Below, piece by piece: positions 27,747 through 37,515 of a stretch of DNA of 60,400 nucleotides. The notes under the pieces are model-generated. The model was not told the DNA's origin, did not search any database, and worked only from the letters and a program-made list of their open reading frames with translations. The position numbers were made by a program, and so were the translations under genes. This DNA is from an uncultured Eubacteriales bacterium (GTDB lineage Bacteria; Bacillota; Clostridia; Oscillospirales; CAG-272): the NCBI GenBank assembly GCA_934486825.1, contig CAKSQF010000014.1, positions 1-60,400 on the forward strand, written 5' to 3'. Every line of letters begins with the position of its first letter. The first letter of the stretch is position 1.

Positions 27747-27787
27747 GAAATATAAAATGTTTTATCCGTGGAATGGTGACAAACGGC

Positions 27788-27815
27788 TTGACTTTTTTTT
27801 CAGGCATGCTAAAAT
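27788..27815 (+). promoter_or_regulatory. Sigma-A promoter of the serine dehydratase gene
   Basis: TTGACT (27788-27793), 16 bases, TAAAAT (27810-27815), about 40 bases before the start codon. Confidence 0.65.
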
Positions 27816-27856
27816 AGATGTACAGCATATAACGCAATCGGAGGTTTGCCACATAT

Positions 27857-29056
27857 ATGAAATCGCTTTCATCTCTTTACAAAATAGGCAGAGGACCGTC
27901 AAGCTCGCACTCAATGGGACCCGAGTCTGCCTGCCGCAAAATTCTGGAGCTCTACCCTTCCGCCGACAGCTTCAAGGTTATTCTTTACGGTTCGCTTGCT
28001 TTGACCGGAAAAGGACATATGACCGACAAGGTAATCGAAAAAACTTTTGAACCGAAAAATGTCGATATTGTTTTCGACAAAAAAACAAGGTGCGATAAAT
28101 ATCAGAACACTATGGATATCGTTGTATTCGGAGGCGGCAAAGAAGTCGGAAGAGAGCGCGTTTACAGTATCGGAGGCGGAGATATAGTATTTGAAGGCAA
28201 AACCGTTGCACCCGAAGCTGATGTATATCCTCACAACAAGTATTCGGAGATTGCCGATTATTGCAGGCTTCATAACATCAGAATATGGGAGTATGCGGAC
28301 AAATTCGAGGGTGAAAAAATCTGGGCATATCTTTCTTCGGTGTGGGAAGTAATGAAAGAGAGCATAAACGAGGGTCTGGCGGCTGTCGGCACTCTCGACG
28401 GTGGGCTTGAAACCCAAAGAAAGGCGAATTATCTGTATAATCAGAGACATATTGACGAATCGGCTCAGACAAGGGAAAACAGACTTGTATGTGCATATGC
28501 ATTTGCCGTAAGTGAACAAAATGCATCAGCAAATACGATAGTAACGGCGCCAACATGCGGGTCAAGCGGTGTTGTTCCGTCCGTGTTGCGCTATATGCAG
28601 GAAACACGGAAATTTGATGATAAAGACATTATTCACGCACTTGCAACAGGCGGCATAATCGGGAATCTCATTAAAACCAATGCTTCAATCAGCGGAGCCG
28701 AGTGCGGGTGTCAGGCAGAAATCGGATCGGCTTGCTCAATGGCAGCCGCAGCTCTTGCCGAGCTTTTCGACATGGGAATCGACCAGATTGAATATGCGGC
28801 AGAGGTTGCCATGGAGCATCATCTCGGACTGACCTGTGATCCGATCGGCGGACTTGTGCAGATACCATGTATTGAAAGAAATGCAGTTGCGGCGATGCGT
28901 GCCATCAATGCGCTTTCGCTTGCAAATTTTCTGACCGCAACCAGAAAAATCAGCTTTGATACCGTCGTTGAAACAATGTATGCGACAGGTCGCGACCTTC
29001 TCGGAAATTACAGAGAAACTGCGGAAGGCGGTCTTGCGAAATTTTACAGAAGGTAA
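27857..29056 (+). CDS. sdaA: L-serine ammonia-lyase, iron-sulfur dependent, single chain
   Basis: 399 residues carrying both the beta region (SSLYKIGRGPSSSHSMGP, about 5-22) and the alpha region (APTCGSSGVVPSVLRY, AECGCQAEIGSACSMA, EHHLGLTCDPIGGLVQ) on one polypeptide. Converts L-serine to pyruvate and ammonia; the conserved cysteines in TCGSS, AECGCQ and LTCDP hold a [4Fe-4S] cluster. GGAGG lies 12 bases before the ATG. Monocistronic. Confidence 0.95.
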   Translation: MKSLSSLYKIGRGPSSSHSMGPESACRKILELYPSADSFKVILYGSLALTGKGHMTDKVIEKTFEPKNVDIVFDKKTRCDKYQNTMDIVVFGGGKEVGRERVYSIGGGDIVFEGKTVAPEADVYPHNKYSEIADYCRLHNIRIWEYADKFEGEKIWAYLSSVWEVMKESINEGLAAVGTLDGGLETQRKANYLYNQRHIDESAQTRENRLVCAYAFAVSEQNASANTIVTAPTCGSSGVVPSVLRYMQETRKFDDKDIIHALATGGIIGNLIKTNASISGAECGCQAEIGSACSMAAAALAELFDMGIDQIEYAAEVAMEHHLGLTCDPIGGLVQIPCIERNAVAAMRAINALSLANFLTATRKISFDTVVETMYATGRDLLGNYRETAEGGLAKFYRR

Positions 29057-29076
29057 TGACAAATATATGAAAGAAA

Positions 29077-29114
29077 CATGCCTCGGAAGCAGTCGGCTTC
29101 CGAGGCATGTTTTT
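29077..29114. terminator. Terminator between convergent sdaA and hemW
   Basis: Arms CATGCCTCGGAAGC / GCTTCCGAGGCATG followed by TTTTT on the plus strand; the stop of the convergent hemW touches its right end. Confidence 0.85.
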
Positions 29115-30225
29115 ATAAATCAATTATATCCGAGAGAATCGTATTACTTACAAGAAATCCTTTTGTCGTAAACGACAGTCGTCCGTCTTTATATTTCATA
29201 AATCCGCCGTCAATATATTTTCCTGACATTTCAAGCAAGGAATCGGTCGGGACAATTCCTCTTTCCAGTCTCAGACCGAGCATCACCGACTCATTATATG
29301 CATCCCGCGGCGTTATGATACTTCTGTCTGCAATCGGCGGTTCATTGCCTTCCTCAATCGCTTTAATGTACATGTCTGTACTTCTTCCGTACCCATATCG
29401 CACACCATCGAAAAATGAGTATGCCGACGGACCGAATCCGAGAAATTCGTCGCAAAGCCAATATTTCAGATTATGTCTGCTTTCCTTTGACTTTTTTGAA
29501 AAGTTGCTTATTTCGTAGCGATTATATCCATATGACGCAAGCAGATCGACCGCTTTCTCATACATTTCACATTGTGTATCTTCGTCCGGCAACCGGAGAG
29601 ATTTTCTGTTTCTTCCGAACTCTGTATTATCTTCGATTTTAAGACAGTACAGTGATATGTGTTCGGGATTCAGAGCGGCAACAGCAGCTACGGAATTCAA
29701 AAGACTTTCTGTGGTCTGAAGAGGAATTGCGTACATCAGATCGACACTGACATTTGTAAAACCGGCTGTCCTCACCATGCCGTAGCTGTCAAGAAAACCC
29801 TTGAAATTGTGTTTTCTTGACAAAACGGCAAGCTCTTTATCATTTGCTGTCTGCAATCCGAGACTTACACGATTTACGCCCATCTGACGAATTAAACGTA
29901 TTTTTTCTCCGGTAAATGCAGCTGGATTTGCTTCCATCGTAAATTCGCAGTCGGAACTTACATTGTAATTTGAAAAAATGCTGTCTGTTATTTTTGATAT
30001 CTGATCGATTGAGAGCAGGCACGGCGTACCGCCTCCGATATAGATTGAATCGACAACTCTTTGTCCTGCGAGTACGGATTTTTTTCCGATATGAGAGCAC
30101 AACGCCTCTGTGTATCTGTCGGCACGTTCAAAATCGCATGTCGAATAAAAATCACAATACGCACATTTTGACAGGCAAAAAGGAACATGAATATAAATCC
30201 CGAGTCCGGCATCTGTCGTAATCAT
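29113..30225 (-). CDS. hemW: Radical SAM HemW (oxygen-independent coproporphyrinogen oxidase-like)
   Basis: 370 residues. Radical SAM cluster motif CLSKCAYCDF (CxxxCxxC) near residue 17, followed by the tyrosine-rich and SIYIGGGTPCLL segment. HemW proteins are haem chaperones related to HemN; they lack HemN's extra N-terminal substrate residues, as here. Start overlaps the lepA stop (ATGA), the classic lepA-hemW coupling. The N-terminal IYIHVPFC is typical of the family. Confidence 0.93.
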   Translation of the reverse strand: MITTDAGLGIYIHVPFCLSKCAYCDFYSTCDFERADRYTEALCSHIGKKSVLAGQRVVDSIYIGGGTPCLLSIDQISKITDSIFSNYNVSSDCEFTMEANPAAFTGEKIRLIRQMGVNRVSLGLQTANDKELAVLSRKHNFKGFLDSYGMVRTAGFTNVSVDLMYAIPLQTTESLLNSVAAVAALNPEHISLYCLKIEDNTEFGRNRKSLRLPDEDTQCEMYEKAVDLLASYGYNRYEISNFSKKSKESRHNLKYWLCDEFLGFGPSAYSFFDGVRYGYGRSTDMYIKAIEEGNEPPIADRSIITPRDAYNESVMLGLRLERGIVPTDSLLEMSGKYIDGGFMKYKDGRLSFTTKGFLVSNTILSDIIDL

Positions 30226-32036
30226 TCGTCGTCATCAAGCCGCAAAACAGCCATAAATGCTTCGGGCGTAACCTGTACCGAACCAAGCTGTCGCATTTTC
30301 TTCTTGCCCTCTTTTTGCTTCTCAAGAAGCTTCTTCTTTCTTGTTATATCACCGCCATAGCATTTTGCGAGGACATCCTTGCGCATTGCTTTTACCGTTT
30401 CACGTGCAATGACTTTTCCTCCGATTGCCGCCTGTACCGGAACCTCAAAAAGCTGACGCGGGATGTTGTCCTTGAGTTTTTCGCATATTCTGCGCGCTCT
30501 CGAATATGCTTTTGTTTCGTGAACGATAAACGAAAGGGCATCAACTATTTCTCCGTTCAGAAGAATGTCAAGCTTCACAAGCCTGCTCGGTGAATAGCCG
30601 AGCATTTCGTAATCAAGTGATGCGTAGCCTTTGCTTCTGCTTTTGAGTGTATCAAAGAAATCATATATTATTTCATTGAGCGGCATCTCATAATGAAGCT
30701 CTGCCCTTGTCGCATCAAGGTATGTCATGTTTTTGAATACCCCGCGCCGCTCCTGACATATTTCCATAATACCGCCGACAAAGCTTACCGGAGTAATTAT
30801 GTTTGCTTTGATTATCGGCTCATATGCCTGTTCGATCTCATCCGGGGACGGATATGATGACGGATTGTCAACCATTACCGTCTCCCCGTTTCGTTTTACT
30901 ATCTTGTAGATTACGCTCGGTGCGGTAGTGATCAGGTCAAGATTAAATTCTCTTTCAATCCTTTCCTGCAATATCTCCATGTGCAGCAGTCCGAGAAATC
31001 CGCATCTGAAGCCGAAACCGAGTGCTGCCGACGTTTCCGGTTCAAACGAAAGCGCCGCATCATTGAGCCGAAGTTTTTCAAGAGCGTCACGAAGATCACC
31101 GTACTTTGATCCGTCTGCGGGGTAGATACCGGAAAAAACCATCGGAAGAGCTTTTTTGAATCCGGGAAGAGGCTCTGCGGTCGGATTATCGGCGAGTGTC
31201 ACAGTATCGCCGACCCGTGTGTCGGCAACATTTTTTATGCTTGCCGTAATATATCCAACCTGTCCTGCGGTAAGACAGTCCGATTTTTGAAGTCCGAAAG
31301 GTTCCATTGTGCCGACTTCCACCGTTTCAAATTCGGCACCGGTATTCATCATGCGAATTTTATCACCGGCTTTTATTTTACCGTCATACAGACGCACATA
31401 AACAACAACACCGAGATATGAGTCATAATACGAGTCGAAAATCAGACATTTGAGCGGTTTGTCGGGATCTCCCTTCGGTGCGGGAATATCCGATACGATT
31501 TTATCAAGTACATCTTCAATGTTGATTCCGTTTTTTGCGGATATTGCCGGACATCCTTCCGCAGGTATTCCGATTATATCCTCTATTTCTTTTCTGGTTC
31601 CTTCAATATCGGCAGATACAAGATCGATCTTATTTATTACAGGAACGATTTCGAGATTGCTGTCTATTGCAAGATATGCATTTGCAAGCGTCTGCGCTTC
31701 GATTCCCTGTGTGGCATCAACAATAAGGAGAGCACCTTCGCATGCGTTAAGCGAGCGCGATACTTCGTAATTGAAATCAACATGACCGGGGGTGTCAATC
31801 AGATTAAGCACATACTGCTGACCGTCGGGAGCAGTATAGTCGAGTTTTACGGCGCGTGCCTTTATGGTTATGCCGCGCTCCCGTTCAAGGTCCATATTAT
31901 CGAGAATCTGTTCCTCCATGTCTCTTGCCGCAACTGCGCGCGTTTTTTCAAGCAGTCTGTCGGCAAGGGTTGATTTGCCGTGATCAATGTGTGCGATTAT
32001 TGAAAAATTGCGGATATTTGTCTGTTTTACTTCCAT
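30222..32036 (-). CDS. lepA: Elongation factor 4 (LepA)
   Basis: 604 residues, the standard length. Translational GTPase that back-translocates or remodels stalled ribosomes. G1 AHIDHGKST (about 15-23), G3 DTPGHVDF, G4 NKIDL; the C-terminal LepA-specific domain ends KKKLLEKQKEGKKKMRQLG. AAAGG precedes the ATG. It follows prkC by 42 bases and overlaps hemW. Confidence 0.97.
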   Translation of the reverse strand: MEVKQTNIRNFSIIAHIDHGKSTLADRLLEKTRAVAARDMEEQILDNMDLERERGITIKARAVKLDYTAPDGQQYVLNLIDTPGHVDFNYEVSRSLNACEGALLIVDATQGIEAQTLANAYLAIDSNLEIVPVINKIDLVSADIEGTRKEIEDIIGIPAEGCPAISAKNGINIEDVLDKIVSDIPAPKGDPDKPLKCLIFDSYYDSYLGVVVYVRLYDGKIKAGDKIRMMNTGAEFETVEVGTMEPFGLQKSDCLTAGQVGYITASIKNVADTRVGDTVTLADNPTAEPLPGFKKALPMVFSGIYPADGSKYGDLRDALEKLRLNDAALSFEPETSAALGFGFRCGFLGLLHMEILQERIEREFNLDLITTAPSVIYKIVKRNGETVMVDNPSSYPSPDEIEQAYEPIIKANIITPVSFVGGIMEICQERRGVFKNMTYLDATRAELHYEMPLNEIIYDFFDTLKSRSKGYASLDYEMLGYSPSRLVKLDILLNGEIVDALSFIVHETKAYSRARRICEKLKDNIPRQLFEVPVQAAIGGKVIARETVKAMRKDVLAKCYGGDITRKKKLLEKQKEGKKKMRQLGSVQVTPEAFMAVLRLDDDE

Positions 32037-32078
32037 CTGAAGTGTGCCTTTCTGTGTAAGTCATATATGTCAGTTACG

Positions 32079-34019
32079 TCAGTTGACCGAGGTTTGCGGC
32101 TCGGTAACGGGATCTGCCGTGGACGGCGGTTCCGGCTCGCCTGTCGTCGGAGGAGTTGTAACCGGCGGTTCCGGCGTAGTCGGCGGCTCAACTGTTACAG
32201 GCGGTTCTGTTGTGACCGGGTGCTCCGGACCGAGACTGATTACCAGATCGATGGCGGTAAGTGTGGTGGGGACGGCTTCACCTCTGAATATCCCCTGTCT
32301 GATAACCGTGCCAGACGGGTAGACATCGGAATATTCGTATGTTATTTTTCCTGCGTTGAGTTTTGCCCTTCTGAGTTCATCCGCAACCTCTGAAACTGTC
32401 TTTCCGACCAGATTCGGAACAATGGTATACTCAATATCGGGACCCTTGCTTACATATACCGTTACCGTTGTATCATCGGAGATTCTTGTTCCTCCTTCCG
32501 GATATGTCGAAACAATTCTTCCCTGCGGCATTGTTTCACTGAAAACCTTGACAAAATTTGCTTTTATCTTTTTCTGACTGAGAAGAATGTCGGCATACCT
32601 GTATTCAAGACCGACATAATTGTCGAGCAAAGTCATATTTTCGCCCATGCAAACCTTTAGCTTCAGCTCACAGTATGTGTCCCCTCTGACGATTTTCCGC
32701 CTTGAATTCTTTCTCGGAGACTGTGAAAGTATTGTTCCGTAAATGTGATCCGCGTCGGAGACCCATTCGATACTGACCATATACCCGGCTTTTTCGAGAT
32801 TTTTCTGAAGCTCGTTATTGTATATCTGACCTTCAAAGTCGTCAACGACAATTACTTCATAATTGTCCGAATTGATAATCGGCGCAAAGTAAATTTCATA
32901 TACGAAAAGAAATGCCGTAAGACCAACTATGCCGAGTGCACAGATGGCTCCGAGAACGACGGAGGCAAGCGATACATGCGTCTTTTTTGTTTCCACCGAG
33001 ATTTCGGTTATCACACGTTTCTTTGTTTTCTTTTTTCTCCCTTTGCTTTTTCCGCCTTCGTATACGTCCGTATTCTCCGCCGATGCCGGCGCTGCGGATT
33101 CCGAACCGGAAAAAAGCACATCCTTTTCCGGACTTGCCGAAACGGCTTTTACGGTATTTGATACCGGCATGAAATCAAATTTTGCACATATATTTTCCCT
33201 GAGCCTGAGAAGGCAGTCAAGCATTTGCCGTGCATTATCGAATCTGTCATCCGGATTTTTATTTATTGCCTTCAGTATCACCTGCTCAAGTCCGACGGGG
33301 ATGTCCGGGGCAAGTTTTGAAGGGGAAACCGGCTTTTCGTTGATCTGCATATATGCAATGCCGGTGGGAGTTGAGGCGGAAAACGGTACTTTGCCGGTAA
33401 TCATCTCGTACATCATTATTCCGAGTGAATAAATATCGGTCCGACGATCGATCGTTTTTCCGCTTGCCTGTTCCGGACTTATATAATCAACCGTGCCGAC
33501 AGTCATACACGATACCGAAAGCGGGTCATTTGTCGGTATTTTTGCTATTCCGAAATCGGTCACCTTCAGCCCGCCGTCCTTTGACAGCAGGATATTCTGC
33601 GGTTTGATGTCTCTGTGTATAATGTTTTTTTCATGAGCATGCTCAAGCGCCGACAGTATCTTTATCGAAATGTCAATTGTTTCTTCACACGAAAGTCGTT
33701 TTTTTCTCTCAATAAATGATTTCAGCGTTTCACCGTCGACATACTGCATAACTATATATTTCAGTTTGGTTCCGTTGGAATAATCAAAGCATTTCACGAT
33801 ATTTTCGTGAGTAAGCATAGTTACGGCTTTCGCTTCATTCATGAAGCGTTCGACGGCATCCGCATCGTTTATAAGCTCCTCCTTCAGAACCTTCACGGCA
33901 ACATCCCGTTTCATTGCATTGTCGTATGCGAGAAAAACAAGCGACATTCCGCCCATTCCGATCTCTTTTTTTATCAGATATCTGTTATCGAAAATTTCTC
34001 CGACATATTTCGGTTCCAT
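32079..34019 (-). CDS. prkC: PASTA-domain serine/threonine protein kinase (PrkC/StkP type)
   Basis: 646 residues. Kinase domain about 1-270: glycine loop EIGMGGMSLVF, catalytic HRDIKPQNIL, VTDFGIAKI and a DIYSLGIMMYEM segment. A basic linker (KSKGRKKKTKKR) precedes one membrane segment (about 352-378), then three extracellular PASTA repeats (about 385-455, 456-525, 526-595) that sense peptidoglycan fragments. The end is a Pro/Thr/Glu-rich tail of about 45 residues (TEPPVTVEPPTTPEPP), probably wall-embedded. Paired with the phosphatase gene 26 bases upstream. Confidence 0.93.
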   Translation of the reverse strand: MEPKYVGEIFDNRYLIKKEIGMGGMSLVFLAYDNAMKRDVAVKVLKEELINDADAVERFMNEAKAVTMLTHENIVKCFDYSNGTKLKYIVMQYVDGETLKSFIERKKRLSCEETIDISIKILSALEHAHEKNIIHRDIKPQNILLSKDGGLKVTDFGIAKIPTNDPLSVSCMTVGTVDYISPEQASGKTIDRRTDIYSLGIMMYEMITGKVPFSASTPTGIAYMQINEKPVSPSKLAPDIPVGLEQVILKAINKNPDDRFDNARQMLDCLLRLRENICAKFDFMPVSNTVKAVSASPEKDVLFSGSESAAPASAENTDVYEGGKSKGRKKKTKKRVITEISVETKKTHVSLASVVLGAICALGIVGLTAFLFVYEIYFAPIINSDNYEVIVVDDFEGQIYNNELQKNLEKAGYMVSIEWVSDADHIYGTILSQSPRKNSRRKIVRGDTYCELKLKVCMGENMTLLDNYVGLEYRYADILLSQKKIKANFVKVFSETMPQGRIVSTYPEGGTRISDDTTVTVYVSKGPDIEYTIVPNLVGKTVSEVADELRRAKLNAGKITYEYSDVYPSGTVIRQGIFRGEAVPTTLTAIDLVISLGPEHPVTTEPPVTVEPPTTPEPPVTTPPTTGEPEPPSTADPVTEPQTSVN

Positions 34020-34045
34020 ATATAATTTCTTTCCCTCACATTATT

Positions 34046-34816
34046 TCAGTTACGAACGGAAGCAACAACAACCGTTATATTGTCATATCCGCCGAGGTCA
34101 TTTGACATGTTTATCAGTTTTTCGGTTTTTGATTTAAGCGAACCGAATCCGTTTATGATCTGAACTATATCGGAATCGCTTACCATGTTGGTAAGACCGT
34201 CTGTACAAAGCAGAAATGTACAGGTCGATCTTTCATCAAGCGTTATTTTATAAAGGTCCGGAGTGGCATTTGTACTGTACCCGACAGATCTTGTTATAAC
34301 ATTCTTGTGTATATGATCGTTTGCAAGCGACGGGTCAAGTTTTCCGTGGTCGATAAGGTCCTGAACATACGAATGATCCTTGGTGATCTGTACTGCTCTT
34401 TCATCCGTAATCATATACGCCCTGCTGTCTCCGACATTCAGAAAATATGCGCGGTTATCAAGGAGAAGCATTGCGACTATCGTTGTTGACATGTCAATCA
34501 GATTTTCGTTTGTCCGCGCCTTGTCGCATATTGCCTCGTGAGCATTTCCGAGTGCATGAGTCAGCACGAATTTGACCGTGCTTTCTGGTACTGGAAGCTT
34601 TCCGGACGGAAAATGAGAAGAGATCAGATCACCTACGGTTTTTATAAAAACTTCGCACGCGATCGAACTTGCAATTTCACCGCCGTCGGCGCCTCCGACT
34701 CCGTCACATACGACAAAGAGAGCGCAGTCAGAACCGAACTTCACAATTGAAAAAGCGTCCTGATTGCTTTGCCTGCTTTTTCCTATATCACTTTTTCCAA
34801 AGAAATTCATCGACAT
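34046..34816 (-). CDS. PP2C-type protein phosphatase (Stp/PrpC)
   Basis: 256 residues. Metal-dependent PPM phosphatase that reverses PrkC phosphorylation. Motifs: KSRQSNQDAF near residue 12, VCDGVGGADGG, NVGDSRAYM, LCTDGLTNMVSD and GGYDNITVVV, covering the family's metal ligands. GGGGTG precedes the start. Located between rlmN and prkC, the conserved Firmicutes order. Confidence 0.94.
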   Translation of the reverse strand: MSMNFFGKSDIGKSRQSNQDAFSIVKFGSDCALFVVCDGVGGADGGEIASSIACEVFIKTVGDLISSHFPSGKLPVPESTVKFVLTHALGNAHEAICDKARTNENLIDMSTTIVAMLLLDNRAYFLNVGDSRAYMITDERAVQITKDHSYVQDLIDHGKLDPSLANDHIHKNVITRSVGYSTNATPDLYKITLDERSTCTFLLCTDGLTNMVSDSDIVQIINGFGSLKSKTEKLINMSNDLGGYDNITVVVASVRN

Positions 34817-34842
34817 TTGTCACACCCCAAATTGAAAATCAA

Positions 34843-35901
34843 CTATCCGGAAACAGAATTGTCTCGGTATTTATGTCTTAACTGCCCGCAGGATGCTTCA
34901 ATATCTCCTCCGAGCTTTCTCCTGACCGTTGCATTGATTCCTTTATCACAAAGCTTACGGCAAAAAGCATTTACGGCGTTTTTATCCGATTTTGCAAATG
35001 ATCGTTCACGAACCGGATTAACCGGTATCAGATTAACGTGAAACGGTCTGTTTTCAAGATACTTTTTTAAAAGAGTAGCCAGCTCACACGCCTGTTCGAC
35101 AGAGTCATTCCTACCTGCAATCAGGGTATACTCAAACGATATACGTCTTCCTGTCGCGTCAAAGAAATCACGACATGCCGTAAGAAGCGAGTCTATGTTC
35201 CACAATTTGTTAACCGGCATAATCGAACTTCTTGTAATATCGTCACAGGCGTGAAGCGAAATCGACAGCGTTATCGGAAGCTGTTCCTTTGCAAGGAGAT
35301 ATATTTTATCGACAAGTCCGCATGTTGAAAGGGATATATGCCTTAAACCGATACCAAGTGACTCCGGTGAGCTTACGATCCTCAGAAATCTTATCACATT
35401 GTCGTAATTGTCAAGCGGTTCGCCTATACCCATCATAACAACGTTTGAAATGCGTATCGAAAGGTCCTTCTGAGCCATAATGATCTGACCGAGTATCTCC
35501 GACGGAAATAAATTTCTGATCTTACCGCCTATCGTTGAGGCACAGAATTTACAGCCCATCGAACATCCGGCTTCCGAGGAAACGCACATCGAATATCCGT
35601 GTTCGTATTTCATCACGACGCCTTCAATAAGCTCCCCGTCATGCAGTCTGAACAAATATTTTACCGTTCCGTCGATTGCCGACACCATTTTTTCTTCGAT
35701 ATCCGGATAGAACAGGATTGCTTTTTCCGACAGCTCGGTCCGAAGATTTTTCGGGAGAGTTGCCATCATGTCAAAGCTTATCCCCTTGTTTATATATCCG
35801 GCTATCTGCTTCGCGCGGAATTTGGGTTGCCCGAGATCGCATGTTATAAAATCACAGAGTTCATCATAATACAGAGAAATTATGTCCTTCTTCGATTCCA
35901 T
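34843..35901 (-). CDS. rlmN: 23S rRNA (adenine-2503-C2)-methyltransferase RlmN
   Basis: 352 residues. Radical SAM motif CSMGCKFCAST, MGIGEPLDNYDNV, the catalytic cysteine in HISLSTCGLV, and C-terminal EASCGQL. Methylates A2503 of 23S rRNA and A37 of some tRNAs. The start was placed at the ATG at 35901 with GGAGG six bases upstream; an ATG at 35919 has no binding site. First gene of the rlmN-stp-prkC-lepA-hemW run. Confidence 0.95.
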   Translation of the reverse strand: MESKKDIISLYYDELCDFITCDLGQPKFRAKQIAGYINKGISFDMMATLPKNLRTELSEKAILFYPDIEEKMVSAIDGTVKYLFRLHDGELIEGVVMKYEHGYSMCVSSEAGCSMGCKFCASTIGGKIRNLFPSEILGQIIMAQKDLSIRISNVVMMGIGEPLDNYDNVIRFLRIVSSPESLGIGLRHISLSTCGLVDKIYLLAKEQLPITLSISLHACDDITRSSIMPVNKLWNIDSLLTACRDFFDATGRRISFEYTLIAGRNDSVEQACELATLLKKYLENRPFHVNLIPVNPVRERSFAKSDKNAVNAFCRKLCDKGINATVRRKLGGDIEASCGQLRHKYRDNSVSG

Positions 35902-35933
35902 CGGATGCCCTCCGTGCATATCATTTTACGGGC

Positions 35934-35962
35934 ATTATACCATATTTCATCGTCCAATTCAA
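35934..35962 (-). promoter_or_regulatory. Sigma-A promoter of the rlmN operon
   Basis: Minus strand TTGAAT (35957-35962), 17 bases, TATAAT (35934-35939). Gaps of 26, 26, 42 and -4 bases downstream suggest one transcript covering rlmN through hemW. Confidence 0.7.
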
Positions 35963-36041
35963 TCTTTATTTTCGTTTTTTGCATTATTGTTTTATTTTAA
36001 AGCAAAAAATTTACATTTAGATAACATTTCACTGCAATCGA

Positions 36042-36075
36042 AAATAGCCTGTCGGCGAGAGCGGACAGGCTGTTT
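36042..36075 (-). terminator. Probable terminator of the enolase gene
   Basis: Arms AGCCTGTC / GACAGGCT, about 22 bases after the enolase stop; minus strand continues ATTTTCG, a weak T-run. Confidence 0.5.
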
Positions 36076-36096
36076 GAATTAAACCGAAAAAATGAT

Positions 36097-37374
36097 TTAC
36101 AGTGTCGGAATACCGTACTTTGACGATTGCCCCAGCCACTCTTCGATCCTCAGAAGCCGGTTATACTTACAGACGCGTTCGCTTCTTACGGGAGCTCCCG
36201 CTTTTATCTGACCGGCACCGAGTGCAACCGCAAGGTCGGCAATTGAACTGTCCTCCGTTTCTCCGCTCCTGTGTGAAATAATTACGCGATAATTATTTGC
36301 CTTTGCCTCACTGACCGCATCTATTGTTTCGCTGAGCGTTCCGATCTGATTCGGCTTTATCAGTATTGCATTTGCCGCGCCCGACAGGATACCCTTGCGC
36401 AGCCTCGATACATTTGTTACGAACAGATCATCACCGACTATCTGTATTCCGGGGAGTTCTTTTGTTATCAAAGAGAAGCTTTCCCAATCATTTTCCGAGA
36501 ACGGATCCTCGATTGAAAAAACGGGATAATCGGAACACAATTTCTTGTAATAGACAAGCAGATCGTCGCGGTCGATGCTTTTCCCGGATTTCGGCAGAAA
36601 ATATTCTCCGTTTTTACACCATTCGCTTGCGGCAATATCAAGATTTATGAAGACATCCTTGCCGGCGGTATATCCGGCTTTCCCTATTGCCTTCACTATA
36701 TATTCAAGTGCTTTTTCGTCACTCGGAAGATCAGGGGCAAAGCCGCCCTCATCACCGACGGCAGTTGACATATTATCCGACAGAAGTTCCTTTTTCAGCG
36801 CATAATATATTTCCACACACATTTTCATTGCATGTCCGAAGCTGTCGGCGCCGAGAGGAAAAATCATAAATTCCTGTATTTCAAGATTGTTTGAAGCATG
36901 CGCTCCGCCGTTGAGAATGTTCATCATCGGCACGGGCATAATACTTGCCGACATTCCGCCGAGATACATATACAGAGGCATCTGATATGATGTTGCGGCA
37001 GCCCTTGCCGCCGCAATCGAAACAGCAAGAACGGCATTGGCGCCGAGGTTATGTTTGTCCGGACTTCCGTCAAGGTCGATCATACACTTATCGATTCTCC
37101 CCTGATCATCTGCCGATATTCCGCAAAGCTCGGGAGAAATAACTGTATTTACATTTTTAACCGCATTGAAAACAGATTTCCCGTTATAATTTTTTTCGTC
37201 ATTGTCCCTCAGCTCGTATGCTTCGTACATTCCGGTCGAAGCGCCGGATGGCGATGCACATACACCGGTTATGCCGTTTGAAAGTAGAACAGTTGCTTCA
37301 ACCGTCGGATTTCCGCGCGAATCGAATATTTGTCTTGCCGTCACCTTTTTTATTGTAATATTGCCCTTGTTCAT
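36097..37374 (-). CDS. eno: Enolase
   Basis: 425 residues. Converts 2-phosphoglycerate to phosphoenolpyruvate. Motifs: SRGNPTVEATV, GASTGMYEA, MNILNGGAHASNNLEIQEFMI, VGDEGGFAPDLP, SIEDPFSENDW, GDDLFVTN, ILIKPNQIGTL and SHRSGETEDSSIADLAV near the C-terminus, i.e. all metal and catalytic residues. A GGAAGGTGA site precedes the ATG. Monocistronic; a possible promoter TTGAAT...GATAAT lies upstream at about 37399-37426. Confidence 0.97.
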   Translation of the reverse strand: MNKGNITIKKVTARQIFDSRGNPTVEATVLLSNGITGVCASPSGASTGMYEAYELRDNDEKNYNGKSVFNAVKNVNTVISPELCGISADDQGRIDKCMIDLDGSPDKHNLGANAVLAVSIAAARAAATSYQMPLYMYLGGMSASIMPVPMMNILNGGAHASNNLEIQEFMIFPLGADSFGHAMKMCVEIYYALKKELLSDNMSTAVGDEGGFAPDLPSDEKALEYIVKAIGKAGYTAGKDVFINLDIAASEWCKNGEYFLPKSGKSIDRDDLLVYYKKLCSDYPVFSIEDPFSENDWESFSLITKELPGIQIVGDDLFVTNVSRLRKGILSGAANAILIKPNQIGTLSETIDAVSEAKANNYRVIISHRSGETEDSSIADLAVALGAGQIKAGAPVRSERVCKYNRLLRIEEWLGQSSKYGIPTL

Positions 37375-37465
37375 TAAAAATCACCTTCCTTTACGCTATT
37401 ATCACCATTGTCGCATGTGATAATTCAAAAAAAGGCTCCTGTTTGTACAAAACAATATTTTTCTC

Positions 37466-37494
37466 TTTACAAAAAGCCAAAAGCATGATACAAT
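37466..37494 (+). promoter_or_regulatory. Sigma-A promoter of the CpsB-type phosphatase gene
   Basis: TTTACA (37466-37471), 17 bases, TACAAT (37489-37494). Confidence 0.65.
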
Positions 37495-37515
37495 AACCGA
37501 AAAGGGGTGATTGCG

